Part shown: in pieces, positions 46,603 to 59,647 of the stretch
How positions within the stretch are numbered: the first letter of the stretch is position 1
Layout of the letters: the number at the start of each line of letters is the position of its first letter
Source: Syncephalis plumigaleata
Taxonomy: Eukaryota; Zoopagomycota; Zoopagomycetes; Zoopagales; Piptocephalidaceae
Assembly (NCBI GenBank): GCA_025201365.1
Contig: JAIXMF010000001.1
Coordinates: 2,728,001-2,792,000 of the forward strand
Direction of reading: 5' to 3'
DNA length: 64,000 nucleotides
The notes under the pieces: generated by a model
The model's input: the letters and a program-made list of their open reading frames with translations, nothing else
The model's database searches: none
Told to the model about the DNA's origin: nothing
Position numbers and translations under genes: made by a program

Positions 46603-48766
46603 ATGCCAATTCTATCCACACTACTCAATCCATTAATGGATATTCTTGACTGGCAATTTGTTGGTATTGCCGCTGGTACCTTGCTTATTAGTCAGGTATA
46701 TACGATTTGATAAACTAATCAATTACCATCTCGCTAATCGCATCTTCTATTTAGATTGTTTACGATGAATTCTTCTCGCTTTCCTCTAAAATACCAGGAA
46801 AACGTCCAGTCACCCTGACTCGATTCACCTTTATACGTGACATAATGAATGGTACCATGATGCATTCGCATGCTGCTCTTTCCGAGAAATATGGCAAGGT
46901 TATTCTTACTCGTAAGTGGATATACATATATCATCTATCTGATTGTACAGCAATACATTGATACTAATAATGAATCTGTTTAGGACCGGGCAGCGTTTCT
47001 ATTGGCGATATTGATGCCGTAAGGACAATATCCATGTCGACTAAGCTGATCAAAGCAGATGGGTATAACGCGCTTCAATTCCATAAGGATAACATCTTCT
47101 CCACTCAGTAAGTGTAGCAAGCATGTATTCCTTATGATTGCATGTTAATCTGTTACTTTTTACTTGTTTGTTTTGTTTCAACCAATAGAGACAATATACT
47201 ACATCGACGTCTGGTCAGTCAATGATAGATGTGTGTTATTGTATTGCAAGCTAACACGACTGCTTTATTGCTATTACCACCGCAACAGAAACGCACTATT
47301 GGTCCCGTGTTCTCTTTAGCATCAGTGAACGAATTGGAGCCTTACATCTACGAGGCGGGTATCGCTCGTCTACTTGAGCGTATTAACACGTATGCTGAAA
47401 CGAAAACATCATTCGATATCATGGAATTACTACACTACACTACACTGGCAAGTATCCAAACTCTCTGTGGGATCACCATCAATCACGTAGTTAACCTGTC
47501 AATCATTTGTAGGATGTTATCGGTGCCGTATCATTCGGTGGCTCATTCAACACGCTTGTGGTTAAACCGGGCGAGAAACCACATCCTATCATCCATTGGA
47601 TTTCCGATATTACAATGCTAGGTATCATGGTAAGTGTATCTGGAAAGAAGAAAACTACCACCACTACAAAATTTGCCATTGATCACTAATGAAGCGAATT
47701 GTATTAGCGACAAGCACTCGGACCATTACTGTGTAATCGATTGTTCTTTTATCGTTATTTTAAATCGGAAAAACAGATTGTTGAGGTGAGTGCAGGTCAA
47801 TTGATCATTTATTCGATAATCTAACCGTGTTGATACATTATAGTTTACGCGTAATGTGATTCTTGAACGGGCAGCAAAAGTATTGGAGAAGGAAGATGAA
47901 AGCATAGCCGAGGGTACTGGCAAGGATGTTCTCCTACGGTTAATCGAGTCGGAAGATGCAGAGACCGGCGAGAAACTCGATATCGATCAGCTTATCGCGG
48001 AATCTATTATTCAATTGATTGGTGGTACGGATACTACCGCATTGACTACCACCTGGGCTCTTCATCTTTTACATGACAACCCGCATGTATGTCAGAAACT
48101 CTTTGAGGAGATCAAGGAAGTGTCACCGGATCGTACTGGAATTATTCATCATCAAGATGTCAAGAATCTACCCTATCTTAATGCCACGATCTACGAAGCG
48201 ATGCGTATGCGTCCGGTAGCCGGTGGCACAGCGCGTAAATCACCACCTGGTGGTATTGAATTAGCAGGCGTGCATATTCCAGAGAATGTATGTAATCCAT
48301 CAAGTAATCACGTAATCTAGTAGTAGCATGAACAGCTAATCTTATTTACATTCCCATTTCAGTTTAGCATTGGTGTGACAGTGCTACACATTCATTTCTC
48401 GAAGGAAATCTATGGAGAGGATGCCGACAAGTTCCGACCAGAGCGTTGGATTGAAGCGGACAGCGAGACACTGAAGCGAATGCGACAGGGATTCTTGACA
48501 TTCTCCATGGGACCACGCTCGTGTATCGGACAAAAGTAAGAGATATAACCTGTAGGATGGCATACATAGCAGTTGCTCTAACTAATGATGCGTTTATTCT
48601 CTAGTTTGGCATGGATGGAACTACGCCTATTAGTGGCGACATTGGTACGACAATTCGAGTTTACAGTTTACCGGACGAGGTAGCTGACATGACACCGGTA
48701 CTTCGTTTCACTTCCCAACCGCGTGATGGTTGCTATAAAGTGCGGGCCACTCTGAGAGCAAACTAA
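46603..48766 (+). CDS. Cytochrome P450 monooxygenase A
   Basis: About ten exons code for some 490 residues. The N-terminus has a hydrophobic anchor (WQFVGIAAGTLLISQIVYDE), so an ER-membrane enzyme is expected. P450 hallmarks are the I-helix GGTDTTAL, the K-helix EAMRMRP (ExxR), FRPERW in the PERF region, and the heme-binding loop FSMGPRSCIGQ with the axial Cys. It is followed 1.1 kb later by a related P450, so the two are a tandem pair. The frame changes by one base near 48670 (at TTTACCGG), just before PDEVADMTP; the family sequence then continues. The substrate cannot be predicted. Confidence 0.88.
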
Positions 48767-49324
48767 TGGCTTTATTTGCTATTGCTGTTATTGCACTATT
48801 ATGTCAATAGTCGTACGTGAGCTATTATTGCTCTATACTACCATTTATTACAATCTCAATATTATACCCTTTACCTTCCTTTCTCATATACCCATACACA
48901 CCATATATACGACAAAATAGTTCAATAAATTATACTGATTATGATGCTTGTGTTATTTTCTATCCTAACAGTATATATCAAGTAGTGGTGCAAACGAGGC
49001 CAATTTTCATAATTGGTAGAAAGTGCTAAAGGCAGTAGGATCGGAACGTGCCCAACATGGATTGCATTTAGGAACAAGGCCAAAGATTAGAAAAATTTAA
49101 AACGTGCCATGTTGATTACTCTCTCTCTTCCTCTCTCCCTCCCCCGTATGTCGTGCCACATTAACGTGGTACTTGTGTGTGTGGGGGGGTGAATATAGAC
49201 TGTCGCGGTTCCCGTACCGACTGGCCCATTCGCTGAGTGATACTTTGAGGTATACTCGGTGTTTGAGAGCAATCTGCCTTCCAAGTTCCACCTGAAACCA
49301 CTATTTGTTTGCAATAAAATTAAT

Positions 49325-49394
49325 AGCAGTACTGCGTTGCACTACAATGAAAATAATGTAAACTAAACCCATTGTAGTGCAACGCAGTATTGCT
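49325..49394. repeat. Inverted repeat: 25-bp arms, 20-bp loop
   Basis: The left arm (49325-49349, containing ACTGCGTTGCACTACAATG) and right arm (49370-49394, containing CATTGTAGTGCAACGCAGT) pair at 24 of 25 positions. A transcript would fold into a long hairpin of small-RNA-precursor size. It may also be the remnant of a palindromic insertion. It lies between the two P450 genes. Confidence 0.85.
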
Positions 49395-49687
49395 CTGTAT
49401 TCCTAATAATAGATGCTGTATGCCATTGATCATTGTTTATTTCGTGCAACTACATCGTGTCTATGCGTTGCTGTGATCTAGTACACAATCGAGCAATTAT
49501 CGTAAATTGAACATTTAGAGAACAAGACAAAGATGCAACTACCAAACTGGTTTTGCTCGTTTTGGTGCTCCCCTTAAACGTGCCTCCTCCAATGAATTTA
49601 TCTTCCATGCTGGAAACGCAGTCCAGTAAGGAAGTGGAAATCCACTTTATGCTAACCGATAAAATAGCATAACATGCTCGGTGTTCC

Positions 49688-49695
49688 TATAAAGG
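49688..49695 (+). promoter_or_regulatory. Possible TATA box of P450 B
   Basis: TATAAAGG about 207 bp before the ATG of the second P450, similar in spacing to the TATA boxes of the velvet and secreted-peptide genes. Confidence 0.3.
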
Positions 49696-49895
49696 ACGAG
49701 TGAATTATTCTCATTCCATTGACTTGAGCAAGCTTTACCATTCAACATATTCTACAACACTATCGCACCTTTTTTTCTCACTCATCCATTGCACAACAAC
49801 ATTTCTACACCCTAACATTTATTCTATCGTCTATATTGGCGCTAACGTACAATTAAACCGCTACTTCTTTTATTACTTTTTTTTCTATCAAAGCA

Positions 49896-52155
49896 ATGCC
49901 GGTATTCTCAACGCTTTTAGGCTCCCTGGCTGATGTTGTGCTGGACTGGCAGTTTGTCGGAGTCTCCATCGCTGCTGTTATTGCGGGCAGGGTATGTACA
50001 TACAATCCACCTATCTATTAATCTAGCTAGTTAGCTAACTTTGTATTATTGACACGTAGATTATCTACGATGAATTCTTCTCGCCCATTGCTAATATCCC
50101 CGGTGTACGACCACATATCTTTGGTAAATTCCTTCCAGTTTACCATTTGATCCGTGGCAACTACAATAATTACAGTGCTGCATTGTCCGAGCAATACGGC
50201 AAAATCTACCGCTTAGGTAAGCAATAATCAATAGTAATGATGATGATCCATTGAACCATTACTTACCTATGGACATCCATATCGTCTACGCTAGGCAAGA
50301 ACAAGGTTGGTATCACTGATCTTGATTCCATCAAACTATTGTACAGCTCGACTCGTTTCAACAAATCCGAGTTGTATCGTAGTTTCGAATTCCATCGCGA
50401 TAACATCTTTTCCACTCGGTAAGTTAAACGAGAAAACCCCTAGACAAGCCACATATCTAATCAATGCCATGACAACGCCCAATTATATATACATGTATAC
50501 ATATATCTATTAAATACTAGGGATGTACCATTCCATCGTAAACTGGCAAGTACTTTTATAGCTATGCTATATACTAGTGACTAACCGCGCTATTATCCGT
50601 TAGAAACGTATGATGGCTCCAGCATTCTCTGCACTTTCCGTGGCCGAAATGGAACCGCTCATCCATCAAGCGGGTGTTGCTCCATTGATTGAACGTCTCA
50701 ATGCTCATGCCGATGATGGCAAGACCTTCAACATTATGGCAGTACTTCACTATGCCACTCTAGTAAGTGTTGTCGTTACCACGCGTGGATGAATTACGCT
50801 AGGCTAACGACGATAATGCAACGCAATCCTTGTTTGCTATATAGGATGTCATCGGTGCAGTATCGTTTGGTGGTTCATTCCACACCCTCAGCGTGAAACC
50901 AGGTGAAGAACCACATCCAATTCTTCGTTGGATGAATGAAATTTGCTATCTCGGTTTATTGGTGAGTGATTTGATTACAGGGAGAGCGACACCGTACAAG
51001 TAAACCATACTCATGCTGATTTATTCGTTTATATCTACATATAGCGAGAAGGACTTGGTCCATATGCAACTCGTTTACCTTCCCTCGCATTTCGAGTCAG
51101 AACGTCGATTGGTCGAGGTAAGATTACCATGCTCACTATTGGCTATTATTCAATTCTAATCCTATTTGCACAGTTCACTCGTTCAGTCATCACGAAACGA
51201 TTGGCCGAGAATGAAACGAAGCATGCCAACGCTGATGACGCATCCAAGGGAGACATTGACGATGTGTTGCAACGTATGATTGATCGGAGGATCCGGAGAC
51301 TGGCGAGAAACTCGACATTGATCAAATGATCGCCGAATCCATCATTCAACTTATCGCGGGTACTGATACCACGGCACTCACCGTCACCTGGGCACTCCAC
51401 CTGCTCCACGATAATCCGGAGGCCTGCCGCCTATTGCAAAAGGAACTCGCTGAGACTTCCCTGATCGTGAGCACCATTTCACGCATAACGAGCTTAAGAA
51501 TCTGCCATATTTGAACGCTACCATCTGGGAGACGCTACGTGTTCGTCCTGTGGGCGGTGCCAGTCAACGTACCATTCCAAAGGGTGGTGCCGTCATTTGC
51601 GGTCATTATTTCCCAGAAGGCGTAAGTTAACACCGTTTACTCCGTCGAATATGTCATTCTTGTCAATTTACTAACAGTATCCATATCCTATTGATATTTT
51701 ATTGCTCTCTCTTTCTCTCTAGTATATTATTCACCCGGCTACACCGGCTGTCCATCGATTGCCCGAGGTATTCGGCGAGGATGCGCGTGATTTCCGTCCA
51801 GGTCGTTGGTTGGACTCGAGTGCCGATCAATTGAAGTTGATGCGACAATTTATCCTTACCTTCTCGCTTGGTGCTCGTTCCTGTCTTGGACAAACGTAAG
51901 TATATTACCAATGACAGCTTATTCCATATAGAATAGCACAGCTTATTAACATTCATCTTTTACTATTGTTATTACTATCATCATGTATAATATAGATTGG
52001 CCTGGATTGAATTGCGACTAATCCTTGCCACGATCGTGCGTCGTTTCTCGTTTGTCGTGCCACCTGGTGCTGAAACTGACATGACGCCACTCTTCTTATT
52101 TACCGTGAAACCACGCGGCAATTGCTATAACGTTCAACTTACGCATAATGCCTAA
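49896..52155 (+). CDS. Cytochrome P450 monooxygenase B (tandem paralogue)
   Basis: Closely related to P450 A: the N-terminal anchor (LDWQFVGVSIAAVIAGRIIY), exon order and many blocks (FHRDNIFST, DVIGAVSFGGSF, DIDQMIAESIIQLI) match. I-helix is AGTDTTAL, ExxR is ETLRVRP, and the heme loop is FSLGARSCLGQ with the axial Cys. Two one-base frame changes lie near 51284 (TGATCGG where TGATTCGG is expected from gene A) and 51460 (TTCCCTGATCG, a C short). They are best explained as sequence errors. In A and B the I-helix and heme regions are intact, so both could be active; the divergence between them suggests an old duplication with possible substrate change. Confidence 0.86.
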
Positions 52156-52363
52156 TTCACGATATCATTTATCATTTATCATTTATCATTTCTACAGTTA
52201 TACCATCATCATCATCATTCATATCTACAAATAAATCGAAATAGCACACACAATCACAAGTGTAAATGGTTTAATAATATTGCTGCCATACGTTATATAT
52301 ATATGTGTATACACGTATATACACACACATACATATGCGTATATGTTCAATGAGCGTTACCCA

Positions 52364-53898
52364 TTAAACGTTAATCACACGACTGAGTTTTTGGATGCGA
52401 TTAAGCAGTATATCGCCCTGCTTGATGCAAGTTTGATACTGGGCATTTTTGGCATCTGGCCGATTCGTCTCTACAATACCGTTCACCTTATCGATGACAC
52501 AATGAAGACGACCCAATGAAATGAATCGAGATAGCTCGCTAATGGCAATATGAATATTAGTAGGAATATAAATTGGGCATTTCTTCCCCCCCCTCTCTCT
52601 CTCTTTCTCTCTTGAATCAATGAATACCACTTACCGATCAATGAATTCCTCGCTAACGCCAAATGAAGTGGCCATCGAGCCAAGTGTAAGACTACGATAA
52701 CTTTCCAACAGCTGAGCATAAGCGTGGATACGCATCTCGCGCACGTAGTAAGTACGATGCGGATAAAGGAATACCGATGTTTTAATGTAATTTTGTTCGA
52801 CAGCAGCTACGATTACCCTTCAGTGTAAGCGAGAATTGTCTAATGAACCATACTTTTCAATGTTCCATCACTACCTAACGATTGGAAGAATTTGGCGTAC
52901 TCGCATGAGTGCAACGATGTCATATAGTCCTCCAGGTGAGGTAGGTCATTGATAACCTCGAGTATCTCTGGTGCATCGATTACCTAAGTAACAACAATAA
53001 AGAGATAAATAACATACACATACGATGTACTATAATACAACCATTATCCATCATCATCAATATTGCTTACCTTCTTCTTAATGTCAACACGCTCCAAACT
53101 GATGGTAGCTGTCAATACGGCATACTTGACAAAGTCGCGATACGACATTAACTCGGTACTAGTGAATGTGGAGATGGTGGCAAGGAACAAGGTGGCTGCT
53201 CCCTCGAAATCACGAATAGACATTAGATAAGTGCCTTCGTAGGCCTTTAACCGGTTACGTCTATCCCAGTCGCCTCCTTCCTCGATGAGTAGCTTGGCGC
53301 GTTCAATGTAACGACTAGTGATCTCTGGATCCTGATGGAAAATACCAATACGAATCTGAGCAAATAGAATATCTAGACGATGTCCTAATGGTGCTGTCTT
53401 TTCAAATGCCACTCGATAGGCAGTAATTGCTTTATCCTATTATGCATATTTACATATGGATTAATGCTAATACTTGCTCATCATTTATCATCATTACCTT
53501 CTCGCCTATTTGTGCCAAATATTGAGCTTTAGCAATAAGTGCATCGCTAATATCGGTTTCACCGAGATTCTGCTCTGCATCCTCTAGCTTGGCATCTAAC
53601 GCCTTCAACTCCTCAAGATTGGCCTCCTCCATCTGAGCAAGTAGCGCGCTATCTACGGACCAACCGAGTTCATCACACAATAAACGATAAAATGGCGCCA
53701 TATCTAGTAGCAATGGTATTTACCGGATAAGTCGCAATAGATCGTGCGTTACCAAACGGATTACTTACTGTGCTCCTTCAACGCCTCTTGCAGTTGAGTA
53801 AGCGAGGCATCGCGTAGTTCGGCGGGTCCATTATTTAGAATAAATCGATGATGTAATAGTTCGAGGTTGGGAATGCAAGGAATCTCGGTTTCCGACAT
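52364..53898 (-). CDS. RPN7: 26S proteasome lid subunit Rpn7/PSMD6
   Basis: Rpn7 is a PCI-domain subunit of the proteasome lid. About five exons code for some 390 residues beginning [20 protein letters not shown]. The N-terminal helical repeats show [37 protein letters not shown] and [20 protein letters not shown]. The C-terminal PCI part reads [40 protein letters not shown] and [19 protein letters not shown], all typical. Its start lies about 490 bp from that of RPN6, transcribed the other way, so the two lid genes share one intergenic promoter region. Confidence 0.9.
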
Positions 53899-54389
53899 GG
53901 TTATGATTTGCAACTACAACTAGAACGCTATCAATCGAAACGAATATGACAATTCGTGGACACTAGCAGTGACACGCCTGATGAACTATCAAGAAAAGAA
54001 ATAACAAATAGAGGAGGAAAGTGATAATCACAGATGCTAGCCTATGAGTTAAACTGAAAAGAAATACGAGAGATGAGTTGAGCGGATAGAGAGAGGAGAC
54101 AAACACGTATATTTCTTGAGATGTGTGTGATGCGTGTGTGTGTGTGTTGATAAATGAACACAAATCGATGTACACGTAGACACGTCGCCAAACGAGAGAG
54201 AGGGAGAGAGATCACACTCACCAAGAGGAGAGAAAGAAAGAGAGAGACGAACGTCATACTGCCTTCGTCTTTTTCATTCATTCCACTTACTACTTTTCAT
54301 CCGTTATTCTACTCTCTTCGACCGTATCCGTTACTGCTGCACCACTGTAATCTTGTTCTGATAGCACTATACGGAGACCCTTCACAAAA
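53899..54389. promoter_or_regulatory. Shared divergent promoter of RPN7 and RPN6
   Basis: The 491-bp gap between two head-to-head proteasome lid genes. It has purine-rich GAGAGAGAG runs (54200-54245), TG repeats (54126-54148) and pyrimidine-rich stretches next to RPN6. I looked for the yeast proteasome control element GGTGGCAAA and do not see an exact copy. The nearest is GTCGCCAAA at 54184-54192. A common control of both subunits is inferred from the arrangement. Confidence 0.55.
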
Positions 54390-56370
54390 ATGCAGGCCAA
54401 AGAGCTACTCGATCAGGCAGATGCTTTGAGTAACACGCAGCCAGACAAGGCTGCCGAACTCTATCGTCAAGTATTAGATGACACATCAGGTATGTTAGCT
54501 TATTCGCTGCTAGAACAGGATCATTCTACTCACGAACCATTGCTTACACGGTGACAATAGAGAAAACAGAAGAATCGTTGAAGCAAAAGGAAGCAGCCAT
54601 CATCAAGCTTGGTGGTGTGTTCAAGCAGCAACGGTAGTTTATACCACAATGCATATACGCAATAGTTATCTAAATGAATACACTATGCTATCGTGTATCT
54701 ATAAATATATATATATAGAGATGCAGTGGCCATGGCAGAATTGATACGTTCAAGTCGTGCACTCATGGGTTCGATTGCTAAGGCAAAATCGGCTAAAATC
54801 GGTAATTATTAGTGATAATAATGCGTATACATACACATATAGCTGTTATCTAACGATCATATGCATATTATTGCTATGTTATATAAAAGTGAGATCGTTG
54901 ATGGATTTGTTCTCGGATATTCCTGACTCGCGTGAATTGCAAATCAACGTGTGTCGCGAGTGTATTCAGTGGTCAGTCGAGGAAAAGCGAATTTACCTTA
55001 AACAAGCATTGGAGACCCGACTAGTAGCGCTGTAAGCAATCCAGGAGAGCATTTAGTAATATCATAAAGTTAACAACGATGCTACATCTAGTTATCTCGA
55101 CAATAAACAGCATTCTGAGGCACTTGGACTGATCGCCGAACTATTGAAGGAATTGAAACGATTAGACGATAAGATGGCGCTAGTTGAGGTGCAATTGCTT
55201 GAGAGCCGTGCTTGCCATGCGTTACGTAACTTGGCTAAAGCAAGGGTGAGTGAGGTGTAGGCATTTGTTGCAGCGAGCACCACTAATAGAACCATGATCA
55301 TTAGGCGGCATTGACATCGGCGCGTACATCGGCCAATTCCATCTATTGTCCGCCTCCACTTCAGGCGGCCATTGATATGCAATCCGGTATCTTGCACGCA
55401 GAAGATAAGGATTATAAGACAGCGTGTGTACTATTACTAGCATTGCTCAATCAAATAGTCATTAGGCTAACTAGTATGCATTTAGCTACTCGTACTTTTA
55501 CGAAACGATGGAGACCTACAGTGGACAGGAAGATCGACGTGCCGTTTTGGCACTTAAATACATGCTTCTATGCAAGATCATGTTAAATTCCGTAAGTTGT
55601 TAATAGACTCAATGACGATGAAAGGATGAATGGATCAATGATATGTCTAACAGAGTAAACTAGGCCGAGGATGTTCATATCATACTTAATGGTAAACTAG
55701 CACAGCGTCATTCAGGATCGGATATCGAGGCAATGCGTGCGGTGGCTAAAGCCTACCAAAATCGATCGTTGCAAGAATTCGAGAAGGCACTCGCTGATTA
55801 CCGCGTCGAATTGGGCCAGGATCCCGTAACACGCATGCATTTAGCGGCTTTGTATGATACACTATTGGAGCAGAATCTTTGTCGATGCATCGATCCATAC
55901 TCACGAGTGGAAATATCGCATGTGGCAAAGATGGTTCGTCTCCCGGTGCCACAGGTGGAAGCAAAGTACGTGTTTTACGGAATAAGCATGTAGCATAAAA
56001 CAAAAGAAAGACATCTAACGATGAGATGCAGACTTTCTCAGATGATTTTAGACAAGATACTCTACGGTATTCTGGATCAAGGTGCAGGCTGTCTCGTGTT
56101 ATTCGAGGAGAAGCGAGCTGATGTAAGAATAAGAATAGTTGACGAGTAGTGCTGAACTCGTGTGCATGTCTATTTACTAAATTATTGCTATAGAAAACAT
56201 ATGATGCTGCATTGGATACGGTAAAGAATATGGGAAATGTCGTGGAGTCATTGTATGAAAAGGTACGCATGATAAGAATAAGAATGATAAGAATAATGAC
56301 TAGCCAACTAACTAATCCGTTGCAATGACAACGATGATCATAATGCTTGTAGGCCGCTAAACTTTCATAG
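54390..56370 (+). CDS. RPN6: 26S proteasome lid subunit Rpn6/PSMD11
   Basis: Rpn6 is the lid subunit that clamps core and regulatory particles together. About ten exons give some 425 residues. It starts [20 protein letters not shown], with the solenoid of paired helices. Blocks typical of the family are [74 protein letters not shown] and the PCI end [40 protein letters not shown] with the tail [13 protein letters not shown]. The exon after the acceptor at about 55485 begins with YSYFYE, which sets the reading frame there. It pairs with RPN7, head to head. Confidence 0.92.
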
Positions 56371-56520
56371 ACCGGATATATATGATTTATCTCGCCTGGG
56401 TTAATGGACTATTTGACTTTCGTTGCTTGTTATGCTTATTTGCAACAATAAAATATGCCAGAACTCTATTCATACAATATATCCATATATATATATATAT
56501 ATATGTAGTCTGTTTATTCT

Positions 56521-58187
56521 TTATAATCGTCTACGAGTACTAAATAATAATATCGGTATAATATTGGAGATATGTGCACCGACCATATCGCACACACGTC
56601 TATTCGTAATAACCTGTATCAATTTGATGATATAACGCGTGAATGGATCGACAGCCTCGTAGATCTTTTGCTTAATGAATTGTTGCTGTTGAGCAAGTTG
56701 CATACCGATGCTACTACATACATCGGGTGTCTTGGACACTTCCTGTTTAATCGATTGTGCATAAGCGGGATTCACGCTAAGACCAAGTTGTTTGCGCCGC
56801 CATTCGGCAACCTTCTGACCGGGCCACATAATCGCCGTGGTTCCCGTTTGTATCGCTTGGTTGGCCAGTTGCTTTATTAGCGGCACCTCGGGGATACCCA
56901 GACAAGTGGTGATAAACTTGAAGGCGGCCACTATACTATTGTAGATCGAGGGAAATATATCATCCATACCGGAACGAATGGAATGGGCAACAATGACATT
57001 GTTCTCTTTCTCGAGGAAGGTGCAGATCTTAGTAGTGGAACGCTTCTTAACACCACTAATAGCATTACGCCAACTTGCCAGTTTATCGGCAATCCTGTCC
57101 CTATTCTTACTGAGAGAGAAGGACGGTAATGGAATGGACGCACGACGTGCATGACGTTTCAATGGCAATGCTGGTGGTGTAGGCGATATACGTGTGGAAC
57201 TAGTGGTGGCAGTATTAGCACTAGATGTTTGTCCGTTCATTTCAGCATCAATGGCGTTCAACGTGTCGGCATCCTCTCCTTGGTCGAGATTGGCAATCTT
57301 GACGGCTGGTAGTACATCCGACGTGGATGACGACGACGACGACGACGACGACGACTTTACTTGTAACCGCTCTTTAATGGATTGTATAATGCCAGAACAA
57401 GCATGCCTTGCAATAAAATCATTCAGTGCTTGAATAAATGCTACCACTGCTGACCTGACAATGTTTGGTAATGTTTTAGTCAACCATGAGAATATGTTGG
57501 ATACTGATACTTTGTAGAATAGGGTTAGCGAAACAATTGCTATGCATATCAATATTTGGATGACTTACTAGAAGTAACACTAATCTTCGAGTCAATTGGA
57601 AATGCACCTGGCATTTTTTGTAGTACTTCCGATGGTTCTGAGAGATCACTTTGTGATGATGGGATATTGCCGGAAGGTTTGTTTGCAGTGGGTGTATTCG
57701 TGGTCAATCCATTATTAGCAGCTTTGTCATTGAATGATGTGGTTGGGAATGCACCAGGCATCGATTCTGGCTGACGACGTTGAAGTCGCGTATTTCCTTG
57801 CTTAGTATTGGGTGCCGTATTTACAGGTTTAGCAGTTAGTGCCTCTACAAATATGCCCTCTATTTGTTTAGGAAGATATTGCGCAAACTGAACACCATCA
57901 AAAGCGAGCACATCGTTTACTTCTTTATACAACGGGCCGCGTATACTCTCCAGCATCTTATCGATCATTCGATTGTAAGAGTCACGAGGCTGTTTAGCTA
58001 AACGTGACAGAATATTACGTCGTTCTAAATGAGCAGTTGTCGCCGCTTCTTTGCGACGAGTCGAGTCTAAAGCATTGCGCTGTTGATCGTGCGGGTGGAT
58101 CGAGGATGTTGATGAAGTCAAGGCTAGTGCCAGCACTGGTGAGACTGTGAAAAATAGTACGTATACGAGAAGACGTGAATACCACAT
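56521..58187 (-). CDS. Secreted or membrane precursor with repeated MPGAFP motif
   Basis: Two minus-strand frames (57549-58187 and 56521-57552) are joined by an intron of about 57 nt with donor GTAAGT at about 57576. The signal peptide is MWYSRLLVYVLFFTVSPVLA. Dibasic sites (STRRK, LERR, RLQRR) follow, suited to Kex2-type cleavage. The hexapeptide MPGAFP occurs twice (after QRRQPES and LQK), about 60 residues apart. The second half has a hydrophobic helix, a poly-Ser tract from a GAC-strand repeat (57326-57352), a basic KRHARRAS segment, and long amphipathic helices. I recognise no family. It could be a processed peptide precursor, or an unknown membrane protein whose two parts should be kept apart. 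Confidence 0.5.
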
Positions 58188-59476
58188 AGTAGTATGCTAT
58201 CACCTGATACTATGTGATTAATATGAACGTATACCAAAGAAAGATATGGCGTAAAATATCCCAAGCCAGCTTGTATGGGAAAAGAGTATAGGAAATGAAT
58301 ATGCCGTAAAGTGTAGGTGGTTAAGGAGGAAGAGAAGGATAGTCTGCAATAGTAATGGTAGAATCAATCAGGCAGTTATTTCCATTTGGATAACAGTAAT
58401 GCCGGTCGAGTAAGGGATTGTCGGGCTTGTATGATCGAAACAAGAACTGAAACTAAAGAAGTATTGGTGTTTGCCATAAGGAAATGTCGCCATTTGCTCA
58501 TCACTATGGATAATCCATAAAATACCCATTCCATAAATGGAATAAATAAATTACTCCGTCTTTTTTCCATTTATAGCAACTGTCATTAATATACGCATAC
58601 ATATGAACCATCCATTCATCGAATGTCTTCTGCTTTACTACTAGTTATCAAGTGTATACTCTAATACTGGCTAACGATTCTCTACATCGAATGACACTAG
58701 TATGCTACTTGTACAGATTATTTACTGGATATTACAGTGAATGGAGTATTTACTGGAATATTCCGCTGTAATATTACTCCGCTCAAGTGAAATACTCGCT
58801 CTTCTTTAATGGAAAAGTTCAAGTTCAAGAGATACTTCTGGGAATATAGTAATTTAGTTCATCGAATTCTAATAAGGCCTAAATCTATTTCAATAAGCTT
58901 TTTGCCTAAATAGATTATCCTCTTTCCTTATTTTATTGACAGTAATACCTGCAGCTAGAGTAGTATCATGAGCGATACTACTGCTTCACAAACAGATAGG
59001 GTTGACATAACAATGATACTGGTAAATGTATTTCGTTGTTACTACTACTAATGTTCACGTGTTAACTTGCATACTACATGTCGTATTGTTGATAGACGGT
59101 CAAAGTGACTAAGCAGCCATAATAGCAATTTAGTGTACGCCGCTATTTTTAGAGCATTTTAGATTTCCCATATTCATTATACTTGATTAAGAAAATATTT
59201 CGTCACTTTGTTCTTTAATTTCCATTTAACGCTTCTCTACAGAGACTATGCCTTCTATTTTGACCGGAATATTGTTGAGATGCTTCTCACGCCTTTCTCG
59301 ATATAGTTATTGCGACGTTGACGAATTCCATTGATCGACTTGCCGCGACATAATTCATCCGTTAAACTACATGTTTGCTTACATCTTAAGTATTATCCTC
59401 TGTAGTTATTTCGTGTACAGCATGCTAGAAAGTTCTGCTTTAATCACTCCACTAGTTCATCGTCTGGCGAGATCGT
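58188..59476. other. Spacer of 1.3 kb
   Basis: AT-rich; no frame with recognisable content. It ends with the promoter of the first secreted-peptide copy. The stretch 58725-58815 has repeated ATTTACTGGA and GGAATATT-type words. Confidence 0.5.
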
Positions 59477-59486
59477 TATAAAAAGG
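59477..59486 (+). promoter_or_regulatory. TATA box of secreted-peptide gene 1
   Basis: TATAAAAAGG, 171 bp before the ATG. The following 50 bp (CGTTCATCGGCATGAAGAG and a CACACA-rich leader) recur at the paralogue with the same spacing, which supports a conserved strong promoter. Confidence 0.7.
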
Positions 59487-59647
59487 CCGCCGTTCATCGG
59501 CATGAAGAGAACATATCATCACACACACAACCAACAACCAGCTCTCTTCTTAGTCAATTGTCTAATAATCACTTTTGATATTATATCGCAATACTATATA
59601 CACACCTATTCAACAATCAACCAACCAACCAACTAATTAATATCAAC

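Larger units (their letters stand above)
48767..49895. other. Spacer between tandem P450 genes
   Basis: AT-rich sequence with a pyrimidine run (49115-49145), a TA-rich start, and a strong inverted repeat (49325-49394). The minus-strand frames at 49087-49314 have no support. The part just before 49895 has probable promoter features (TATAAAGG at about 49688). Confidence 0.5.
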
